Positions 58,803 through 64,000 of a stretch of DNA of 64,000 bases are shown here, one piece after another. Position 1 is the first letter of the stretch, and every line of letters begins with the position of its first letter. Origin of the DNA: Flavobacterium sufflavum (GTDB taxonomy: Bacteria; Bacteroidota; Bacteroidia; Flavobacteriales; Flavobacteriaceae); assembly GCF_004016525.1 (NCBI RefSeq), contig NZ_SACJ01000002.1:1-64000 (forward strand), in the 5' to 3' direction. Position numbers and translations under genes: made by a program. The notes beneath the pieces are model-generated. The model was given only the letters and a program-made list of their open reading frames with translations. It had not been told where the DNA came from and searched no databases.

Positions 58803-59405
58803 ATGTCACTACGAAAAGCGTATCTACTTATCTTCATTGTATTAATAGTTGATCAGATTTCTAAAATATATGTAAAAACTAATTTTATATTAGGAGATGA
58901 AGTTGAAGTTTTCAATTGGTTTAAAATTCATTTCATAGAAAATGAAGGAATGGCTTGGGGAACTCAAATTCCCGGTACCTATGGAAAATTGGTTCTTACC
59001 TTATTTCGATTAGTAGCTGTTGGAGGTATTGGATACTGGTTGTGGGATTCAGTAGAAAGAAAGCACAGTAGTAATTATTTAATTGTGGCAATTGCTTTAA
59101 TTCTGGCCGGTGCTTTTGGAAATATTATTGACTCGGTTTTTTATGGAGTAATCTTTGACGATAGCAGTTCGCAATTGGCAACATTGTTTTCAAATAAACC
59201 TTATGGAGAATATTTTCATGGAAAAGTAGTCGATATGTTTTACTTTCCTTTCTGGAGTGGAAATCTTCCGGAATGGTTGCCGGTTTGGGGCGGAAGAAAT
59301 TTTACTTTTTTTAATGCTATTTTTAATGTTGCCGATATGGCAATATCAACAGGAGTAGGGATTTTGATTGTTTTTAATAAAAAAGCTTTTCACAAACACG
59401 AATAG
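58803..59405 (+). CDS. lspA: Lipoprotein signal peptidase (signal peptidase II)
   Basis: A 200-residue inner-membrane aspartyl peptidase that removes signal peptides from prolipoproteins. Four hydrophobic segments are present. The first catalytic region is 'GAFGNIIDSVFYGVIFD' and the second 'FFNAIFNVADMAISTGVGIL', each with its Asp. At 200 residues it is longer than E. coli LspA (~165); the extra part is the loop at ~120-150 ('SQLATLFSNKPYGEYFHGKV'), which I believe is usual in Bacteroidota. Confidence 0.95.
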   Translation: MSLRKAYLLIFIVLIVDQISKIYVKTNFILGDEVEVFNWFKIHFIENEGMAWGTQIPGTYGKLVLTLFRLVAVGGIGYWLWDSVERKHSSNYLIVAIALILAGAFGNIIDSVFYGVIFDDSSSQLATLFSNKPYGEYFHGKVVDMFYFPFWSGNLPEWLPVWGGRNFTFFNAIFNVADMAISTGVGILIVFNKKAFHKHE

Positions 59406-59427
59406 TAAATTCTTGTAAAAAATACAG

Positions 59428-59461
59428 AACCGTCCCGATAGCTATCGGGACGGTTTTTTTA
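59428..59461. terminator. Perfect palindromic terminator
   Basis: AACCGTCCCGATAG and CTATCGGGACGGTT pair over 14 bp without a loop, followed by T6-7. It separates lspA from the converging cyclo-ligase gene. The core TCCCGATAGCTATCGGGA is a frequent spacer motif in Bacteroidota. Confidence 0.9.
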
Positions 59462-59467
59462 TGGAAT

Positions 59468-60037
59468 TTAAAAACTATAAATGGTTTTTGGAGTTACACA
59501 GTAATTCAATTGGATGTCTCCATCGTGAACATCGTCTATTGATTCTTCGGCTTCAAAGAATGATAGTCCTATTTTAATGGTTTCGGCTTGGCATTCGCCT
59601 AAGAATTTATCGTAAAAACCTTTGCCATAACCCACCCGATGTCCTTTTTTGTCAAAGGCTAAAAGTGGTATGAAAACAACTTCAATTTTTTTTGACGGTA
59701 CTTCTATGCCGTCAACGGGTTCAGGAATATTATATTCGTTTTTTTTGATCTTGGTATTATCGGTTAAAAGATAATGTGTCATTTCCCGGGTTTGGAAATT
59801 AGATTTCGAAACCAGAATCTCTTTGTCTTTGCCTGAAAGCAAATGTAAAATCAATTCTGTGTCGATTTCCTGTTGTTCTTTAATGGGTAAAAAAACATGA
59901 AAGTAGTTTTTTTCCCAAACAGGAAGTTTCAGCAATTGATTGGCAATGGCTAAACTCATTTCTTCGATGTCGTTTTCAGAAAGTTGTTTTCGCAGTGTTT
60001 TGTATTTTAAACGCAATTCTTTTTTATTGTTTTCCAT
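59468..60037 (-). CDS. 5-formyltetrahydrofolate cyclo-ligase
   Basis: A 189-residue ATP-dependent enzyme that returns 5-formyl-THF to 5,10-methenyl-THF. The start 'NKKELRLKYKTLRKQLSEND' with the conserved basic segment, 'HVFLPIKEQQEIDT' and the signature 'VGYGKGFYDKFL' (about 135-146) are all present. Length fits the family. It converges on lspA and diverges from uvrC. Confidence 0.93.
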   Translation of the reverse strand: MENNKKELRLKYKTLRKQLSENDIEEMSLAIANQLLKLPVWEKNYFHVFLPIKEQQEIDTELILHLLSGKDKEILVSKSNFQTREMTHYLLTDNTKIKKNEYNIPEPVDGIEVPSKKIEVVFIPLLAFDKKGHRVGYGKGFYDKFLGECQAETIKIGLSFFEAEESIDDVHDGDIQLNYCVTPKTIYSF

Positions 60038-60187
60038 TTTTGATTTTATGCTGTGGAATTAAAAACTAAAAGTAGAAATAATTATTTGTAATTCGTAAAT
60101 TTGATTAGAAATCAAACAATAGCTTTAAATCAGCATGATTTTGGGTTTTTTTGATGTTCTCAATCTTTTTTTTGAAACAAAATTCTA

Positions 60188-61987
60188 ATGCAAAAAACAG
60201 CTCTCGAATTACAAATTCAAACTTTACCGGACAGTCCAGGTGTTTATCAGTATTATGATAAGGAAGGCAAGATTTTATATGTGGGTAAGGCAAAGAATTT
60301 AAAAAAACGAGTTTCTTCTTATTTCAATAAAATTCACGATACGGCTAAAACCAATGTCTTGGTTAAGAAAATTGTAACTATAAAACACATTGTGGTTCCT
60401 ACCGAAACTGATGCGCTTTTGCTGGAAAATAATCTGATAAAAACGCTTCAGCCCCGATACAATATCAATTTAAAAGACGATAAAAGTTATCCTTGGATTT
60501 GTATTAAGAAAGAACCTTTTTCGAGAATATTTTCTACAAGAAGAATGGTCAAAGATGGTTCGGAATACTTTGGTCCTTATACCAGTTTTAAAACGGTGAA
60601 TACCATTTTAGAATTAATCAAAGAATTGTATCCGTTACGCACTTGTAATTTTGATTTGAGTGATTCTAATATTGAAAGTGGCAAGTTTAAGGTTTGTCTT
60701 GAATATCATATTGGCAATTGTAAAGGCCCGTGTGAAGGTTACGAATCATTAGAAGAATATCAAAAACAGGTTAACGCTATCAGGGAAATTCTGAAAGGGA
60801 ATTTCAAAGAAAGTTTGAAAGATTTCAAGAAATTGATGATGCAATTGGCGCAAGACATGCATTTTGAAGAGGCGCAAAAAATAAAAGAAAAGATAGAAGT
60901 TTTAGAGAATTATCAGTCGCGATCTACGATTGTGAATCCTAAGATTACCAATATTGATGTGTTTTCTATTGTTTCTGATGAAAGTGCCGCTTATGTCAAT
61001 TTTTTACAAATTTCGCACGGCTCGATTATTCGTTCCCATACTTTGGAAATCAAGAAGAAATTAGCCGAAACCGATGAAGAATTATTGGAATTAGCTATTG
61101 TAGAGCTTAGAGAGCGATTCCAATTGTTGTCGAAAGAAGTAATTGTGCCTTTTGCAGTTGATTTAGGCGAAAACCTAAAAGTCACCGTGCCGCAATTAGG
61201 TGATAAAAAGCAGATTTTAGATTTGTCTATTCGAAATGCTAAATTTTACCGAATTGAACAATTAAAGCAATTGCAAATTGTAGATCCTGACAGACATACC
61301 AACAGAATTATGGCGCAAATGAAAAAAGATTTGCATTTGCCAGTGGAACCAAGGCATATTGAATGTTTTGATAATTCGAATATTCAGGGAACTAATCCTG
61401 TTTCGGCATGCGTGGTTTTTAAAGATGGGAAACCAAGCAAAAAAGACTATCGCCATTTTAATATAAAAACCGTAGAAGGACCTAACGATTTTGCTTCGAT
61501 GGAAGAGGTGGTTTATCGTCGTTATAAACGATTGTTAGACGAAGAGCAGTCGTTACCACAATTAATTATTATTGATGGAGGCAAAGGGCAGCTGTCATCG
61601 GCATTGAAAAGTATTGACGATTTAGGTTTGCGGGGAAAAATCAGCATAATTGGCATTGCTAAAAGGTTAGAGGAGTTGTTTTATCCGGGTGATTCTGTTC
61701 CGTTGTATTTGGATAAAAAATCTGAAACCTTGAAAGTAATTCAGCAATTGAGAAATGAAGCCCATCGTTTTGGAATCACACATCATCGGGATAAAAGAAG
61801 TAAATCGGCATTGAATTCTTCGATAGAATCGATTCCGGGAATTGGCGAAAAAACCATGTTAGCATTAATTCAGCACTTTAAAAGTGTTAAAAGATTGAAA
61901 TTGGCGACAGAAAAAGAAATTTCTGACGTTGTAGGAGTATCAAAAGCCAAAAAAATTACCGATTTTTACAAAACCACAGCACATTGA
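60188..61987 (+). CDS. uvrC: Excinuclease ABC subunit C
   Basis: A 599-residue nucleotide-excision-repair nuclease. The N-terminal GIY-YIG domain is 'PGVYQYYDKEGKILYVGKAK' (17-36), making the 3' incision. The Cys-rich segment and the UVR motif ('MQLAQDMHFEEAQKIKEKIE') are near 215-240. The RNase-H-like 5'-incision domain has 'ECFDNSNIQGTNPVSACVVF' and 'IIDGGKGQLSSA'. Tandem helix-hairpin-helix motifs close the protein ('SIPGIGEKTMLALIQHF'). Confidence 0.97.
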   Translation: MQKTALELQIQTLPDSPGVYQYYDKEGKILYVGKAKNLKKRVSSYFNKIHDTAKTNVLVKKIVTIKHIVVPTETDALLLENNLIKTLQPRYNINLKDDKSYPWICIKKEPFSRIFSTRRMVKDGSEYFGPYTSFKTVNTILELIKELYPLRTCNFDLSDSNIESGKFKVCLEYHIGNCKGPCEGYESLEEYQKQVNAIREILKGNFKESLKDFKKLMMQLAQDMHFEEAQKIKEKIEVLENYQSRSTIVNPKITNIDVFSIVSDESAAYVNFLQISHGSIIRSHTLEIKKKLAETDEELLELAIVELRERFQLLSKEVIVPFAVDLGENLKVTVPQLGDKKQILDLSIRNAKFYRIEQLKQLQIVDPDRHTNRIMAQMKKDLHLPVEPRHIECFDNSNIQGTNPVSACVVFKDGKPSKKDYRHFNIKTVEGPNDFASMEEVVYRRYKRLLDEEQSLPQLIIIDGGKGQLSSALKSIDDLGLRGKISIIGIAKRLEELFYPGDSVPLYLDKKSETLKVIQQLRNEAHRFGITHHRDKRSKSALNSSIESIPGIGEKTMLALIQHFKSVKRLKLATEKEISDVVGVSKAKKITDFYKTTAH

Positions 61988-62028
61988 TTTAAGTACAGCC
62001 GTTTAATGTCAAAAATGAAGATTGTTTT

Positions 62029-64000
62029 ATGAAAAAATATATTCTTTTATTGCTTGTTTTTTTTAGTGGCCTGACTGTGTTTTCACAAAAAAAAGACAGA
62101 CCGAAAATAGGATTGGTTTTAAGCGGTGGAGGAGCTAAAGGATTTGCTCATATTGGAGTTCTTAAAGTCATAGAAGATGCCGGAATTAAGATTGATTATA
62201 TTGGCGGTACCAGTATGGGAGCGGTTGTTGGTGGTTTGTATGCTGCTGGTTATAATGCTGCCCAGCTCGATTCGATTTTTAAAGCAACTAATTTTGACGA
62301 ATTATTAAGCGATTATATTCCCAGAGAAACCAAAAATTTTTATGAGAAAAGAAATGATGAGGTTTACTCAGTGGTTTTACCATTTAATAAGTATAAAATA
62401 GGGATTCCTGATGCCCTTTCTAAAGGCTTGTATAATTTTAATTTATTAAGCCGGATCACCAGAAATGTTAGGCATGTAAGGGATTTTAATAAGTTGCGAA
62501 TTCCCTTTTTATGTATAGGTTCGGATATTGAAACGGGAGAGCAGGTGGTTTTGAATAAAGGTAATTTAGCAAGAGCCATGATTGCCAGTTCTGCATTTCC
62601 GTCTTTGTTTTCTCCAGTGGAATATCAGGATCATTTTTTGGTAGACGGAGGTGTTGTTAATAATTATCCCATAGACGAAGTTAGAAAACTAGGTGCTGAT
62701 ATTATCATCGGAGTCGATGTACAAAACGATTTATTGGACAGAAAATCACTTAATGATGCTACAAAAATCTTAGTTCAAATTACCAATCTTCATTCTATCG
62801 ACAAGATGAAGGAAAATATTTTAAAGACAGATATTTACATTCGTCCTGATATTAAAGATTATGGAGTGATGTCTTTTGATAGTGGTCAGGAGATTCTGGG
62901 TAAAGGAGAAGAAGCTGCTTTTTCTGTTTTTGAACGCTTAAAACAATTAGGAGTAAAGTCTGAAAATTATAAAAAACCAAAATTAAAAATTCAGGGTGAT
63001 AGTTTGCAAATTGAGAACATCAATTGCAATGAGTTAAAGAATTACACTAAGGAATATGTTTATGGTAAATTAAGATTTAGGCCAGGTTCTAAAATTAGTT
63101 ATGGTCAACTGCAAACAGGAATCAATAACCTGAATGCGACACAGAATTTTAGTGCTATCGATTATTCATTTGAAGATATTAATGGGAAAGATAATTTGAA
63201 TTTGGATTTAAAAGAGAATCCAATCGATACTTACTTGAAATTTGGATTGCATTATGATGGTCTTTATAAGAGTGCGGTGCTGGTGAATTTAACGCATAAG
63301 AAGACATTCTTTAAAAATGATGTTGCTTCTTTTGATGTTATTTTAGGAGATAATTTTCGCTATAATTTTGATTATTATATCGAGAATGGATACAATATTA
63401 GTCTTGGATTCAAATCTTATTTGAATCAGTTTAATAGAAATATTGAGGGGCAGATAAGTAATCTAAATTTTGATGATTTAGGGGTGAAAAGCTTAAATAT
63501 AGATTTGTTTGATTTGACGAATCAATTGTATTTTCAGACCTTGTTTGCGCAACGGTTTTTGATTGGCGGTGGTGTGGAATATAAATATTTGAATATAAAT
63601 TCGAAAACCTTAAATGCAGAGCCTGTAATAGATAAAAGTGATTATGTGAGTGTTTTCGGGAGATTCAATTTTGATTCTATGGATGATAGGTTTTTTCCAA
63701 GAAAAGGCTGGAGTTTTTCGGGAGACATGCATTCCTATCTTTTTTCTTCAAATTATACAAAAGAGTTTATGCCGTTTTCAATAGCAAAAGCTAATTTCGG
63801 ATTTGCTTTTCCTTTGTTTAGAACTGTTGCTGCTAAAATTCAAACAGAAGCAGGATTTTCTATAGGTAATAAAAGTGTTTCTTTTTTTAATTTTATTTTG
63901 GGAGGATTTGGTTATAATGTGACAAATAATTTCAGTCATTTTTATGGTTATGACTTTTTGAGTTTAGGAGGTAATAGCTACATTAAATCCACTTTGACCT
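62029..64000 (+). CDS. Patatin-like phospholipase with surface-antigen barrel (partial)
   Basis: The reading frame starts at the ATG at 62029 and runs open off the window end (657 codons visible). The signal peptide is at 1-19 (TVFSQ). The patatin domain has the oxyanion loop 'GLVLSGGGAKGFAHIGVLKV', nucleophile S62 in 'GGTSMGAVVGG' and catalytic D206 in 'VDGGVVNNYP'. After a POTRA-like segment (~330-390) comes an Omp85/BamA-type barrel ('KFGLHYDGLYKSAVLVNLTH'; 'PRKGWSFSGD'). This design matches autosecreted PlpD-type proteins, expected in the outer membrane. It follows uvrC by 41 bp. Confidence 0.93.
   Translation, partial: MKKYILLLLVFFSGLTVFSQKKDRPKIGLVLSGGGAKGFAHIGVLKVIEDAGIKIDYIGGTSMGAVVGGLYAAGYNAAQLDSIFKATNFDELLSDYIPRETKNFYEKRNDEVYSVVLPFNKYKIGIPDALSKGLYNFNLLSRITRNVRHVRDFNKLRIPFLCIGSDIETGEQVVLNKGNLARAMIASSAFPSLFSPVEYQDHFLVDGGVVNNYPIDEVRKLGADIIIGVDVQNDLLDRKSLNDATKILVQITNLHSIDKMKENILKTDIYIRPDIKDYGVMSFDSGQEILGKGEEAAFSVFERLKQLGVKSENYKKPKLKIQGDSLQIENINCNELKNYTKEYVYGKLRFRPGSKISYGQLQTGINNLNATQNFSAIDYSFEDINGKDNLNLDLKENPIDTYLKFGLHYDGLYKSAVLVNLTHKKTFFKNDVASFDVILGDNFRYNFDYYIENGYNISLGFKSYLNQFNRNIEGQISNLNFDDLGVKSLNIDLFDLTNQLYFQTLFAQRFLIGGGVEYKYLNINSKTLNAEPVIDKSDYVSVFGRFNFDSMDDRFFPRKGWSFSGDMHSYLFSSNYTKEFMPFSIAKANFGFAFPLFRTVAAKIQTEAGFSIGNKSVSFFNFILGGFGYNVTNNFSHFYGYDFLSLGGNSYIKSTLT

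Overview
The window looks like chromosomal DNA of a Flavobacterium-type member of the Bacteroidota. The DNA is AT-rich. Many intergenic spacers carry the Bacteroidota -7 promoter element (TAnnTTTG), and Shine-Dalgarno sites are weak or absent. The genes fit the group: a complete Bat aerotolerance locus, small outer-membrane beta-barrel proteins, a DUF4382 lipoprotein, and a patatin fused to a surface-antigen barrel. No rRNA, tRNA or CRISPR array was seen.

Layout. 1-6.3 kb: tail of an unidentified gene, an ACT-domain protein, YraN, an S66 peptidase, a secreted endonuclease/phosphatase-family enzyme, 3-hydroxyanthranilate dioxygenase, an ALDH7-type dehydrogenase and a DUF1508 protein. 6.4-15.8 kb: an orphan PAS-histidine kinase, a kinase/response-regulator operon, two small beta-barrels, a metallophosphatase, an AlbA_2 protein, a lipoprotein and an SDR. 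16.2-25.4 kb: moxR, DUF58, a BatD-like fusion protein, batA, batB, batC, batD and batE, all on the + strand. 25.5-41.2 kb: mostly housekeeping genes (cvpA, pheS, gpsA, nadD, gmk, yicC, gdhA, recO). Inserted among them are a DUF2971 gene, a GIY-YIG gene, an aldehyde-detoxification locus with a divergent LysR gene, and tandem DinB paralogues. 41.2-50.8 kb: an accessory island. 50.8-64 kb: a beta-propeller protein, a frameshifted gene, ileS, a zinc-less DksA/TraR protein, lspA, a 5-formyl-THF cyclo-ligase, uvrC and the start of a patatin gene.

Three signals stand out. (1) A single-domain GIY-YIG nuclease gene sits inside a perfect 33-bp inverted repeat (29263-29683), which looks like a minimal mobile element. 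(2) The functional recO gene (40517-41230) is followed by two decayed copies of its own 3' end (42775-42913 and 50490-50725). Each copy closes a block of accessory genes, as if the island grew by successive insertions behind recO. A similar remnant of an outer-membrane gene lies inside the island. (3) A gene at 52742-54660 is split by a -1 frameshift exactly at a dnaX-like A7 run followed by a stop codon.

Many spacers also hold hairpins or tandem arrays built from 7-nt units whose sequence differs from locus to locus. One 24-nt version occurs exactly, in opposite orientations, at 35437-35460 and 40385-40408. Family assignments come from motif recognition by eye. No database search was run.
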